Shown here piece by piece: positions 18,001 through 18,889 of a stretch of 64,000 nt of DNA (positions within the stretch are counted from its first letter, which is position 1; each line of letters starts with the position of its first letter). A program made the position numbers and the translations under genes. Source of the DNA: Candidatus Omnitrophota bacterium. Lineage in GTDB: Bacteria; Omnitrophota; Omnitrophia; Omnitrophales; Aquincolibacteriaceae. Where the stretch lies: assembly GCA_016196565.1 (NCBI GenBank), contig JACPXK010000021.1:1-64000 (forward strand). Reading direction: 5' to 3'. The notes under the pieces were generated by a model, which was given only the letters and a program-made list of their open reading frames with translations, ran no database searches and was not told the DNA's origin.

Positions 18001-18510
18001 GGGACGCTCGTGGATTATAGAAGAGGACAAATCTCGAAGGACATCGAAGATTATCAAGCGGCTATGCTGCTTGCCGCTGCCGGAATGAAAGTTATTCTTT
18101 TTTCGGATACTCGGCCAGAGCAAGTTAAACATTTGCGTGAGGAGCTTGGTAAATATTCAATCGAGCATTACGGAATCGATTCGAAAAGACTCACCGTGGA
18201 AACGGTTCCCGAACATATTTTTAGCATGCTTTCGAGTGCGGTGAAGCGCCAGAAAGAACATTTTGGATTGATCGCTCCCGCGGAGATTTTTTCCTCCGCC
18301 AATTCCATTCGCGGATTGACCGTGGTAAAAGGTTCTGCAGATTCTGAAATTCATAATGTGACGGCTCTGCGTTTGGCCCGGCAAATCGCAGAGTTAGGAC
18401 CCAATGATATGGATTCTGAAATTCATGATGGACGTGATTTTGCGGGTGATTGGGAGAGCGATTTGGCAGCTTATCAGAAAATACGCAGTGAAATCAGGAA
18501 AGCCGCATAA
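1..18510 (+). CDS. Giant multidomain protein, 5'-truncated by the window edge (at least 6169 aa)
   Basis: A single frame is open from the first base to a TAA at 18508-18510. It has no start codon in the window, because the codons before the TTG at 34 continue a repeat unit. Residues below count from nt 1. Recognisable modules in order: HELFH zincin-like (158-162), FHA (about 535-625), PP2C-like (about 656-960), GNAT (about 1014-1160), two membrane spans (about 1229-1275), HEIAE zincin-like remnant (1462), methyltransferase-like (about 1855-2040), two membrane spans (about 2530-2583), Tat-like motif (3124), second GNAT (about 4126-4280), macro-like (about 4320-4555) and a kinase-like domain (about 5434-5717). 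RSE[AVITM]R motifs or 60-bp palindromic units mark most module borders. No N-terminal signal can be judged. Phosphoprotein-handling modules (FHA, PP2C, kinase) on one chain suggest signalling, but this is inference. Two stretches are only the antisense of toxin-antitoxin genes. Whether one huge protein is made, or it is processed, cannot be told from sequence. Confidence 0.85.
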   Translation, partial: ARSEIRQGFRTLAVPEALAPARSEMRATVTKEVPSIPYGGILSEAGEFPLGDEERRLIAQGQEEILNWMIHDAEIKPLMKRLAQLGYGEWYFSSVSERWANFSSFVLGVDQAISKEAFDYFGRLWQRQFKRPFFVIHVNFNYLRKITTAEKRRAILKHELFHAMHWAVAHDLILKTHQLWLQITERYKKIKTRQHAFELIYQTLLLDNLLHDWALRQGYDQDVYDIVNARSGSPREVITGLDEQLRDDPYKNSLWRQKLEIIRIFYRFLIAYDLAERAPPQEAEVLTEAQLFFDKDFFRFQRSRRELAAEMQSGRVPSLDRLEQIFAWLRIPSRSETRTQNQQLVDPSKGFWVGNPFTESPIFEGDIQTILDLGIGSVQPEVDLKNLRVGDLVMVRPTGRQTHNHWWSDVIEMGENNRMKVWGLPDGTGYYEGMVDGKMVDVEIKGRPSTLIRQNEMISFPYFTYNQSGLIMPTDVPRWASQIGQIILIPGEKMNNQIPTGEGRIRLSAPSDKNPYPPTFHAFLTEKGNFMIKYVHGVVGKQFEFSKLQGMSLIPMGRTSENEFVIPAPIVSNRHAVFRPQVILLPDGKYEINIYIRDLESTNKTYIKHVGQRHWMMVNKEEPLLRKIVSVKPQEPAQREVQSGNAAKASAAFDYTTPAAISLIGQKHLEAGTTNDDAHAIERLDIEGIPHGKGYLKLIADGSGGHVEKGQKGQSEIKHDMSRFVTAYMAWSSKGVMREMEQQGLKEISIEQILLEAYKRSLAWAQYYLNNPQAPNNPFKPGSDYDFEVSSLAAVYKPDDENKAYALLIGDPSILIFGQDERVLFDSAPYEHNVRSNAAERKRILDLHLTNVRLERDSVFHDDGDGRKIKTQNTRAFYPGKLLGPELSREPEVFGVPLPVFETPVYIVLGTDGAFDATHSGTREATRKIRIMEDIRKGVSLEEIMEGREGQDDATLTAWQVPASPRSEARQALRKFAVSETSVSDRSEARSAIKEASLDPKKAKRQKPIQIDTELMTYMDYERYLDAMLELEELGFPTGLRWNRKYFENFFKRRNIHGYIAKHDGQVMGFIFYESSKKGYLIHNLTVHPDFRRLGVARKLVNHPKAALAPGSILEVYFRETNRNAQRLFTSLGFKGRLVSGFWRKYGWNGDAYHMIYRSLPGKTIESRIKNASRTSSPESFRIFQEILRENQEIKNAVWADDASESIRLLNERLKTESRKLNHLRSQIISTVIVISTALIVFPVMIHISGILAALTAGSLGLLILLVFPLFHQWKFLKPHVNALEEWTQVITRARSEIRQGFRMLAVPEALVPARSEVRNEENGWEHRTNQRLEQNYGIKVDVVRESRYIGDYYFITRMLETALGRRRFQKMVGTIENSLKENPRVAKALRLLEKPVVIGIANRIQGFAGLDQSGLAFPSGIKSINKIVLSLYAYYHEGPNESLAEHLKDKKYSTLDWLLSHEIAELLIDKTKAQDHKGLAVSRKDFERFLEKYQDIKIEKPFEIEARQRIWTTAKIIFEKRSKEQARFITDYSSTTVGEFLAEYLSFYLLDPVFMSDVDRQMSDLFSLIQGLKKARTRSEARSEVRSFEVLVEEHLQARFSQSKTGVEPEIREAITLTQKWLLRLWLEQAQGQILHPLTRELIQTSDALLDVLISASPSERTRLLKIISSNTPLPDFRGIVQSGANMIPSQIGVVTDNFFIGSSVFKHLEDQIKHNPRRLIIDTETRFAAADVRRNRNKLFERIFVHHSGGQNNIKFSEGQESILPYTAHSSTHPRSEVRMVPNINSEPWRSRILTRIPDEVLGTLKRLNELVSPGPYSRFTFTPQDAIPAAGVPSGAGILSKFPEAKQILPGTYLVSHEDEYFYHDTPWGIYEHAFAHFLKKPLLEIIFEKAAERKKKGEMFTILDWGAGNARAMGDLAAEIKKRKIDNIRLIAFGAQFHESWAHLPEEVKIILDTAEHLQNYFKPGEPFERVKVDVLISHIGLHHISKDSFVRYMENEILPLLARNALVFFSIEMELSKSFIESVVPKLKHLFDLASAKTSWNDLAVLASPRSEARQALRKFAVSETSVSDRSEARSQRFESAKLKTAANELLSFEALRGEKEVIDALTNLLKTAERIPAEREMVGTEYEELSRQIDHEVFKRRSELLGLLYRQMETEENLSRKEDLHKKFESLKQNFEILNQWIIRQPWYEVDEKWWMVVNGIESLKKGKDILLLLLNLVWGKYGNQSPSELPGILNQFASRLGISQASRERIINMVAVVFDLKINPVSFGAAMLIIYDYFFKAMPPGKSFQDDLSNRLLDFPAPDHVRQIQGTFPYDSRILYIFRKILHLAIFAQHADRVKMTYGERHGQPYVVLHAYRHGQDEPLKPAAFRLPKFMDYPARTGYDSLVMKIKLQSAIEPLAPDYYRTLTGHWHEPWKDSRLKFEVEVQGNGADETEKVEWQVVDFPEGFFSKRSEVRQTAAAKIKDWYFTPRKWERKLWEFLRAGAIQPPCAAGLELIRLGFWHHRSYEGAFRDIAQSLKKEEAFYLALFPSFAGVALFLSYLLSYDMPLRVFLAAFGSMFVFVILPMMYTAMTIRYYRIRVQALIGRMESKHTELERQMAASLTRVPGRDVTRELLMEVDPLLIGVWQKILEGLNPSVRQVLKKMGGSAYFVNERTPRQWNLWNPFKSMAGSESQSRDLVRWRAHWIFQKPKPSRSVSLETAPGQLIDVKGTGGDDAIFPMGINRGEFQSLTSTFFLFGDHRAIALQELQSALRLQEFAFHVLGQPLAMSVPLQIIEVERIPSGQKLLTPGDYFRAYVRAQEEEEITIELRAFLKSLPGAPPDIDSWKRDALMEKILEISPIAQLRSWIPGDFRSNITYSHQEITREINFQDWFRDFLYAYGEPYTQTGVEKSFTKLLSNHHEIIETRISQKIALNLGRALGLVIGIGADLKDALAARNVIHFSFIKDFDDAGVPSRHQTAFDSELAEKGIREMLERAGDYLKSFQVAMFLWWEPAHEQVYQFVDMAWKTYEAVQTFLDEGRYSGILDPEYVRQYQAWRDREGKALFARELVRILYLNSDWAHFEEGRARISRAQVMERYQGIEEVLKLVPGHESMDHISRPSRSEVRMWNLFGQISRRNFLGGSAAAGAEAATAGGQDKEKTPVELTSVEEETLGKLGRLYEEWPQKEFNGAFNLSEMQELRKAAGPIIKKLGEGSDRGKKLKAKEEEFGAAVRVAADELTAYMKANSHYAWKNGEEYREVSHSFLNSQSPISIRIAFENSEADFDLWNTITNPYVVRPQLAENHRSLSGLLSEFDDAKKKNMSGSEYIGYSNKHYKIPFAKEEARRIAQELSDAGVPTQAEELFQSVIAAPKNPEYIYGERVHSASGFLESEKGIRLQTALNKRIGPKYAALESQFGDDFGPARLLWPQKDGQPDMSQTVDQVAVSFIRRAKRDALGARVMRVLKERKKAGASISNDQIQFELERLSKLSEVELDLAEPQELVQEISEKYPAPTFEERSRIKKIEFTYLSPKSVFWMLVEYLQRAARYGPVTLYIQIDSQGRWNLVRWTSKGVADLKRGLTPAEIEKLQREWRTFSFFPRTVMWKILIAPEITICELWTILLTPNWPFLKGHKMERGILWTVLDREMVRPPIQLKDESKTPDQHVRSEARQALRKFAVSETSVSDRSEARTVKTPENLEKMYGELFEKIRQRFKTLKHDSNFRNHLYGETLGFHLIHSMRESKNSQKAAFELALLILAQPGFTRKMIFGAMDRVHHLNDKDFQDVMAVIGTAVMLASNYGIEPISLTRKGLELGDPMFETASTNDQIRNFRRLMGFVGDEKYASEYARLFDRDLRDAGAPWYIDQQFATLDALGAVHFQSEFLRFKILWKLRWISLRDGFLGLFGWAAMSPMVREKLHQTMAEIKSGNSSSILRPLQVNLIREFGNYLKNLSASFNNDSLLLVQRYAEMDRSRGKDEAWQDVREKLGEDIEQRQDPVDVYFHDETDFYAPSMRETYASHAREIASGIREVSVDYEKSLRLILKGQTFPVIDYGRSEIRQGFRKLAVPEALAPARSEIRQGFRTLAVPEALAPARSEARQALRKFAVSETSVSDRSEARNEDTVRRFFKTKFVQTTEMNVKGKKMEARGVLAKNYLRWRNQDHEFDINLLGLLRDDVKLYRFEVLLSDQKGRGPLAYMDFQLENNGQPAYADISIASRELMEQGLMEWEGAEPALMVVPKFEKMGIGTLLVELALQFAKEQGSQTFELRRVLKESAAFYKKLGFKSSPREIEGKLDETLRTFDLTQASLWFAGYDFTLIPKSQPPTQAEARNISFMVDGKYEIEIKQGYLQEQEAQGVVVSTNTVLAVSGAAAAALFTVERARQANPVGNAKSIYQLLFPFLGDVEKPIDLIALASGAMILDATDRFKIKNAKTGDVVKTGDALISESIRAGGILLAQKWERIILAFVTNPGRAVVNQDISKAMEKAIALADEHHLQSIALVPFGAGVGVPLEESASLMMPVLLRYLREHKPAHLKKITFIMHLAGHYEEFSQAAKKFFDREPEIIRPKEAASVVTLAYDMHFNPAKIFYKQIILKFQNEMKKSEKDLSISYQLMQQGRPIGNEIEFTILGFTSNTTKLVIGSQLMIHVRSRGLSQEILERTARFISDYMSAFKEDESDILPVKPINMDAADKMADLREEFWRYLIQRGFAIPRSEVRSQVSDEVWALGNEIHRDQQIKPFLQSLANYLSLVNLVPAIRESTSDDDIDKLMDRGMEKYGWLFDRNLLTEPLDIRKCLTQVRDRQIEIDGSLMESLPSNEVQEPLRELIKLSQEYVREISPLLRQEDQLKKEYRALSDHRREAAKEKGKLIDALSLQIHKMIFDFQMKMGMPLEIINQYSGRKGYVLVFGKGGDFSFVNAPSFKVQPLRAALSQQIGEDQFFVWIIDGKVDSESSPFDAHVSAAQVYRNSVKLNAPRMAWSLFEGHVIEEARHHIHHFIDFRKTNQSQSRRRMIEEERMTMLGNLAIASSPHAIIAWVLRDDFAELFYELQLINSLFGNWPVGQIVAIVEIAEQFGLGSAKGFMEIVRKSVAQYGALTGDFYKFREEILNTGLFDSDLLNLLFSKKSRTIRRIAGRLYQGHTGLDPRQGSLSALRKQIQILRDRDLILTEKGLHRRSEVRKISNQKRIWNPSFPNRTSLFSQSEGRFSMRKFLRATMIFLDQGGWMRSRIIPLVSEKGRVIKSLSWEMITAFSFLAAWIRAMSFVPWGSLTIVWPRDRRASSTRGETFSSRRNFMDGKLLRVFKSYIFRIFGDFRGIMQSGADMVSRQVGVMTNDLLIRSAVLKHFKDKVKHDSAGLIIDTKTGFAAADIWRNRNKLFERFFIHHGPEDSTKPPKGQEGDLASPRSEVRSDEVEIPENPEEFKKYFIDNKIFNKLRWFYSKKIVDMFNFSNLPTQKFERIETEGSVILIPEENTPEAKEGIFYKAWKKGFTIEDLKLSIQDRDWAKRVFGSDLLLQEMDVLSYAADFKDSMVEKGYAPRLLSFGLDVRKNKRGEATLSLYLRLKGLPAAESLHYAKSHLSLPEKIDALIKSNEALEYIHQRQYLHNDVKPGNILVKKNDNGETQVMFIDFALSFITSKKYVGVQTEEDKELQSVFGNFIYGTPGFAAPGWVRSKQTDIYSFVQTIKDVIGKEQINNFPRLADLVRIVDNFQSQGDFVARADEMPSLEMFKQILREAQSRSEVRNVKTDKEYLRMEDLLAVQPTFKKILGTLRKDFRKRQVYRSLVILRGLENPKKWPFPTGEVRQYAIRLSQMTLRELKGEALKYKNEGGLMDVDEMVAAILRYADNIGHFMAHTSPLALDESDLEEMSQEDSGVKERYHQAVLKGQMAAAFLREFFYRWDNKPKPRSHKLFRSEVRRRERLNARMSASEWLRTNLNRRTKRAATTFTSRTLPARFWELDKMIGKLEANKWREKMLDGLLGVKPALAEQSNAVIPEDAREVMKHFGIKPTSLRGTLVDYRRGQISKDIEDYQAAMLLAAAGMKVILFSDTRPEQVKHLREELGKYSIEHYGIDSKRLTVETVPEHIFSMLSSAVKRQKEHFGLIAPAEIFSSANSIRGLTVVKGSADSEIHNVTALRLARQIAELGPNDMDSEIHDGRDFAGDWESDLAAYQKIRSEIRKAA
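4..78 (+). repeat. 60-bp palindromic unit type A, copy 1, plus trailing RSEMR
   Basis: The unit spans 4-63 (20 codons, begins RSEIRQGFR) and is followed by a solo RSEMR (64-78). It has two hairpins. Stem 1 pairs CGAAATCC with GGATTTCG around loop GTCAA; stem 2 pairs GCCGGA with TCCGGC. The repeat is in frame and cut by the window edge only upstream. Confidence 0.9.
130..990 (+). other. Zincin-like metalloprotease domain in giant protein 1
   Basis: The motif HELFH (residues 158-162, nt 472-486) lies in a predicted helix (AILKHELFHAMHW), the usual setting of an HExxH zinc site. The following 150 residues are helical and charged with further histidines, and the third zinc ligand is not assigned. 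The domain ends near a solo RSETR motif at 1000-1014. Activity is an inference from one motif. Confidence 0.45.
1600..1870 (+). other. FHA (forkhead-associated) domain in giant protein 1
   Basis: The three FHA signatures are present in order and with normal spacing: GR (residues 557-558), SNRH (572-575) and a DLESTNKTYI stretch near 598-607 matching the family's D-x-x-S-x-N-G-T pattern, with K in place of G. FHA domains bind phosphothreonine peptides. The neighbouring PP2C-like domain and the kinase-like domain near the C-terminus of the same chain fit a phospho-signalling role. Confidence 0.8.
1966..2880 (+). other. PP2C-type phosphatase-like domain in giant protein 1
   Basis: Metal-binding motifs of the PP2C family are visible: NDD near residue 675, ADGSGGH at 700-706 (family ADGMGGH), TDGAFDA at 911-917 (family SDG-x-x-D) and GQDDATL around 950-956 (family DN/DDxT). 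All the expected acidic ligands are present, so the domain may be active. It stops a few residues before a 60-bp repeat unit at 2896. The family removes phosphate from Ser/Thr and often pairs with FHA domains and Hanks-type kinases. Confidence 0.75.
2896..2970 (+). repeat. 60-bp palindromic unit type B, copy 1, plus RSEAR
   Basis: Unit 2896-2955 then RSEAR 2956-2970. Stem 1 pairs CGAAGCGC with GCGCTTCG around the same GTCAA loop as type A; stem 2 pairs GTCTGAAAC with GTTTCAGAC around ATCA. It joins the PP2C-like domain to GNAT domain 1. Confidence 0.93.
3040..3480 (+). other. GNAT acetyltransferase-like domain 1 in giant protein 1
   Basis: The stretch LTVHPDFRRLGVARKLV (from residue 1085) matches GNAT motif A (V-x-P-x-x-R/Q-x-x-G-x-G/A), and NAQRLFTSLGF matches motif B, as in RimI-like N-acetyltransferases. 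It begins after the repeat unit at 2896-2970 and is followed by two hydrophobic segments (nt 3686-3825) predicted to span a membrane. The substrate is unknown. Confidence 0.75.
3883..3957 (+). repeat. 60-bp palindromic unit type A, copy 2, plus RSEVR
   Basis: Unit 3883-3942, RSEVR 3943-3957. Both type A stems are intact; stem 2 here is 7 bp (GCCGGAA/TTCCGGC). It lies between the membrane segments and the HEIAE-containing module. Confidence 0.92.
4735..4761 (+). repeat. Solo tandem RSEA-RSEVR motif
   Basis: Two border motifs overlap head to tail (RSEARSEVR) without the rest of the 60-bp unit. They separate the HEIAE-containing module from the next helical module. Confidence 0.7.
5023..5247 (-). 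CDS. DUF433-family antitoxin-like protein, orphan, antisense inside giant gene 1
   Basis: This 74-aa protein has the DUF433 core: SPDICRGKPCFRI, a strand-turn motif, then the helices DGASYEEIIRHYPNLT and RDHIRAALHYAA. DUF433 proteins are small winged-helix-like antitoxins usually paired with a DUF5615 (PIN-like) toxin. The start at 5247 is chosen because a promoter lies just upstream (TTGACC 5281-5286, 17-bp spacer, TATTTT 5258-5263). An upstream in-frame ATG would add 26 unconserved residues and overlap that promoter. No toxin gene follows, so this copy is an orphan. It is about 95% identical in protein to the copy at 15856-16116. The gene is fully nested in the opposite strand of the giant gene, which stays open across it. 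Its expression is inferred only. Confidence 0.75.
   Translation of the reverse strand: MMNEDTFKQFISISPDICRGKPCFRINNQPTRIMLYLVLEMLEDGASYEEIIRHYPNLTRDHIRAALHYAAEIG
5258..5286 (-). promoter_or_regulatory. Promoter of the orphan DUF433 gene
   Basis: TTGACC (5281-5286) and TATTTT (5258-5263) are 17 bp apart on the minus strand. The -10 ends 10 bp before the ATG, leaving a leader of only a few bases. The same -35, spacing and position recur at the second copy. Confidence 0.55.
5560..6120 (+). other. SAM-dependent methyltransferase-like domain in giant protein 1
   Basis: ILDWGAGNAR (around residues 1906-1915) resembles class I methyltransferase motif I (hLDxGxGxG), followed after two helices by VDVLISHIGLHHIS, a motif IV/post-IV-like stretch. 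The central glycine pattern is slightly degenerate (GAGN). It lies between a solo RSEVR at 5329 and the repeat unit at 6163. Substrate unknown. Confidence 0.6.
6163..6237 (+). repeat. 60-bp palindromic unit type B, copy 2, plus RSEAR
   Basis: Unit 6163-6222, RSEAR 6223-6237, identical by eye to the copies at 2896 and 10963. It closes the methyltransferase-like module. Confidence 0.93.
9346..9440 (+). other. Internal Tat-like signal motif directly after RSEVR
   Basis: A methionine codon (9346) follows an RSEVR motif immediately, and SRRNFLGGS (from residue 3124) then matches the twin-arginine consensus S-R-R-x-F-L, trailed by an Ala/Gly-rich stretch. The hydrophobic run is short and broken by a glutamate, so it may be a relic. 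It looks like the old N-terminus of a once separate exported protein fused into the giant gene. Confidence 0.45.
10963..11037 (+). repeat. 60-bp palindromic unit type B, copy 3, plus RSEAR
   Basis: Unit 10963-11022, RSEAR 11023-11037, with both hairpins intact. It separates the module that began at the Tat-like motif from a helical module of unknown function. Confidence 0.93.
12127..12321 (+). repeat. Tandem block of three 60-bp units: A, A, B, plus RSEAR
   Basis: Units at 12127-12186 (A), 12187-12246 (A) and 12247-12306 (B), then RSEAR at 12307-12321. This is the only place where A and B adjoin. It shows that they are interchangeable 60-bp modules in the same register. Confidence 0.95.
12376..12840 (+). 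other. GNAT acetyltransferase-like domain 2 in giant protein 1
   Basis: FEKMGIGTLLVELALQFA (around residues 4228-4246) fits the GNAT acetyl-CoA-binding motif A, and AAFYKKLGF fits motif B. The domain begins right after the triple repeat block at 12127-12321, and a degenerate border motif (QAEAR, 12943-12957) separates it from the macro-like domain. It is clearly different in sequence from GNAT domain 1, so it is not a recent duplicate. Confidence 0.7.
12958..13665 (+). other. Macro-domain-like module in giant protein 1
   Basis: The N-terminal part (IEIKQGYLQEQEAQGVVVST) resembles the macro-domain opening, strand then D-I-T-loop then 'aDaIVnaAN'. The C-terminal part (SIALVPFGAGVGVPLEESA) resembles the family's 'SIAfPaigtGvyGfP-x-x-xA' loop. 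Macro domains bind ADP-ribose or its derivatives. The asparagine-containing loop is degenerate (STN), and about 60 extra residues sit in the middle, so ligand binding is uncertain. Confidence 0.5.
15513..15845 (-). CDS. DUF5615 PIN-like toxin, antisense inside giant gene 1
   Basis: The 110-aa protein starts MKFLLDENVSPLV, the DUF5615 N-terminal signature with the acidic catalytic pair (D6, E7). It also has GHTIVRLPQGTKDMALIQAA and IISHDKDFITL, the family's second acidic motif (SHDKDF), then GIILLRIHP. These are PIN-like nucleases acting as toxins of type II modules, normally cotranscribed with a DUF433 antitoxin, as here: the antitoxin gene ends 10 bp upstream. Length is normal and all key acidic residues are present, so it looks intact. 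It lies wholly antisense to the giant gene and stops just inside the RSEVR motif at 15487-15501. RNA cleavage is inferred from family knowledge. Confidence 0.85.
   Translation of the reverse strand: MKFLLDENVSPLVDDALRSLGHTIVRLPQGTKDMALIQAAKKENAVIISHDKDFITLPFSETNGIILLRIHPPWSKNIIVALKNFLMENRPSDWENKLVLLGKEGFHIRF
15856..16116 (-). CDS. DUF433-family antitoxin, antisense inside giant gene 1
   Basis: The 86-aa protein carries the full DUF433 core (TPDICRGKPCFRI, DGASYEEIIRHYPNLT, RDHIRAALHYAA) and a short tail (KNSEYITFKHAE) absent from the orphan copy. The ATG at 16116 is 7 bp from the -10 box, so the transcript may be leaderless. A further upstream ATG would run through the promoter and is not conserved in the orphan copy. 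It is followed by the DUF5615 toxin gene 10 bp later. The antitoxin should bind the PIN-like toxin and repress the shared promoter (family knowledge). Against the orphan copy only about 4 of 73 residues differ, mostly conservative, while the plus-strand giant frame differs far more. This shows that this strand is the one under selection. Confidence 0.85.
   Translation of the reverse strand: MMDEETFKQFISITPDICRGKPCFRINNQPSRIMLYLVLEMLEDGASYEEIIRHYPNLTRDHIRAALHYAAEIAKNSEYITFKHAE
16124..16152 (-). promoter_or_regulatory. Promoter of the antisense DUF433-DUF5615 module
   Basis: TTGACC (16147-16152), 17-bp spacer and TATCTT (16124-16129) lie on the minus strand. The ATG at 16116 is at the expected transcription start, so a leaderless mRNA is likely. 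The -35 lies about 20 bp inside the RSEVR motif at 16174. Confidence 0.6.
16300..17150 (+). other. Ser/Thr protein kinase-like domain in giant protein 1
   Basis: The catalytic loop LHNDVKPGNIL (HND at residues 5592-5594, K5596, N5599) matches the Hanks-type H-R-D-x-K-P-x-N pattern. IDFALS (D5616) stands for DFG, and GTPGFAAPGW followed by TDIYSF matches the activation segment (APE) and subdomain IX. The catalytic Asp, Lys and Asn are present, while DFG is DFA and APE is APG. The glycine loop and the ATP-binding lysine are not clear. The domain fills exactly the space between RSEVR motifs at 16174 and 17176. Confidence 0.75.
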
Positions 18511-18520
18511 AGCGTAATCA

Positions 18521-18550
18521 TTGACAATTCCGAAGCTGTTTTTGTATGAT
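18521..18550 (+). promoter_or_regulatory. Candidate sigma-70 promoter reading toward guaB
   Basis: TTGACA (18521-18526) and TATGAT (18545-18550) are separated by 18 bp, just after the giant gene stop. The only gene downstream on this strand is the guaB-like gene, which would give a leader of about 330 nt containing the hairpins and antisense of the tRNA. The boxes are good, but use is unproven. Confidence 0.5.
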
Positions 18551-18574
18551 ACCGCAAATGGAACAGCCCACCGA

Positions 18575-18610
18575 TAAAAAAACCGCCCGGCTGATTTCTC
18601 AGCCGGACGG
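18575..18610 (-). terminator. Rho-independent terminator (minus strand), second copy
   Basis: A 12-bp stem with one mismatch (arms 18583-18594 and 18599-18610, loop TTTC) is followed on the minus strand by a T-rich run from the seven A's at 18576-18582. The CCGGCTG/CAGCCGG core is shared with the terminator at 18683-18720, so the two look duplicated. Confidence 0.7.
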
Positions 18611-18617
18611 TGTTAAA

Positions 18618-18647
18618 CCCTATAGCTCAAGCTCTCCCTCGCGAAGG
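18618..18647 (+). pseudogene. Decayed, inverted fragment of the neighbouring tRNA
   Basis: CCCTATAGCTCAAG (18618-18631) matches the tRNA 5' part CCCTGTAGCTCAAG at 13 of 14 positions. CCCTCGCGAAGG (18636-18647) equals the tRNA anticodon-arm sequence. The two blocks are 4 nt apart instead of 14, so about 10 nt are missing. Orientation is opposite to the intact tRNA. Confidence 0.6.
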
Positions 18648-18682
18648 TACACTAATAATAGCATTAAATTTTTGGGTCGACT

Positions 18683-18720
18683 AATAAAAATTCCGGCTGC
18701 CTTTGGCCAAAGACAGCCGG
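18683..18720 (-). terminator. Rho-independent terminator of the minus-strand tRNA
   Basis: The stem pairs 18693-18704 with 18709-18720 (CCGGCTG outer part, TTT/AAA inner part, loop GGCC, one mismatch). On the minus strand it is followed by AATTTTTATTA. It begins 7 bp after the tRNA 3' end. Confidence 0.8.
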
Positions 18721-18726
18721 TTGAAA

Positions 18727-18801
18727 CGGCCCTGCCGAGATTCGAACTCGGGACCTATCCCTTCGCGAGGGGATCGCTCTATCCACTTGAGCTACAGGGC
18801 C
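18727..18801 (-). tRNA. tRNA with an 8-nt anticodon loop (Arg or Ala; identity ambiguous)
   Basis: A complete cloverleaf is present: 7-bp acceptor (GGCCCTG/CAGGGCC), TA, D arm GCTC/GAGC with a GGATA loop, 5-bp anticodon stem ATCCC/GGGAT, 5-nt variable loop, T arm CCGAG/CTCGG with TTCGAAT. The discriminator is G and CCA is not encoded. The anticodon loop is CTCGCGAA, 8 nt instead of 7. Reading U33 as the T gives anticodon CGC (Ala). Shifting by one gives GCG (Arg), which the GGATAGAGC D arm favours. The extra base is certain in this sequence but could be an assembly error. Confidence 0.8.
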
Positions 18802-18811
18802 GTTCGGGGAG

Positions 18812-18840
18812 AGTCTAAGCATAATTTGTATAATAGTCAA
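18812..18840 (-). promoter_or_regulatory. Promoter of the minus-strand tRNA
   Basis: TTGACT (18835-18840), exactly 17 bp, TAGACT (18812-18817), then a C/G-rich discriminator (CTCCCC) and the tRNA 5' end about 10 bp further. GC-rich discriminators are typical of stringently controlled tRNA promoters. Confidence 0.65.
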
Positions 18841-18889
18841 TATAATTATAATCAATATAAAATAAACAACTTGCCGGAGGTTTTACTTT

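Larger units (their letters stand above)
1000..18498 (+). repeat. Dispersed solo RSE[AVIT]R motifs in giant gene 1
   Basis: Short in-frame copies of the unit's first 15 bases occur at 1000 (RSETR), 5329, 7375, 9331, 14104, 15487, 16174, 17176 and 17698 (all RSEVR), 12943 (degenerate QAEAR) and 18484 (RSEIR, four codons before the stop). Most use the CGCTCCGAAGTGCGG spelling, but 17698 uses CGC TCG GAG GTG CGT. They fall at apparent module borders; for example 16174 and 17176 bracket the kinase-like domain and 15487 and 16174 bracket the intact antisense toxin-antitoxin pair. Confidence 0.85.

Noticed and set aside
18546..18818. Plus-strand reading frame of 90 codons after giant gene 1
   Set aside because: Most of it is the antisense of the tRNA and of the terminator hairpins; the typical tRNA-derived peptide pattern shows it is not a gene.
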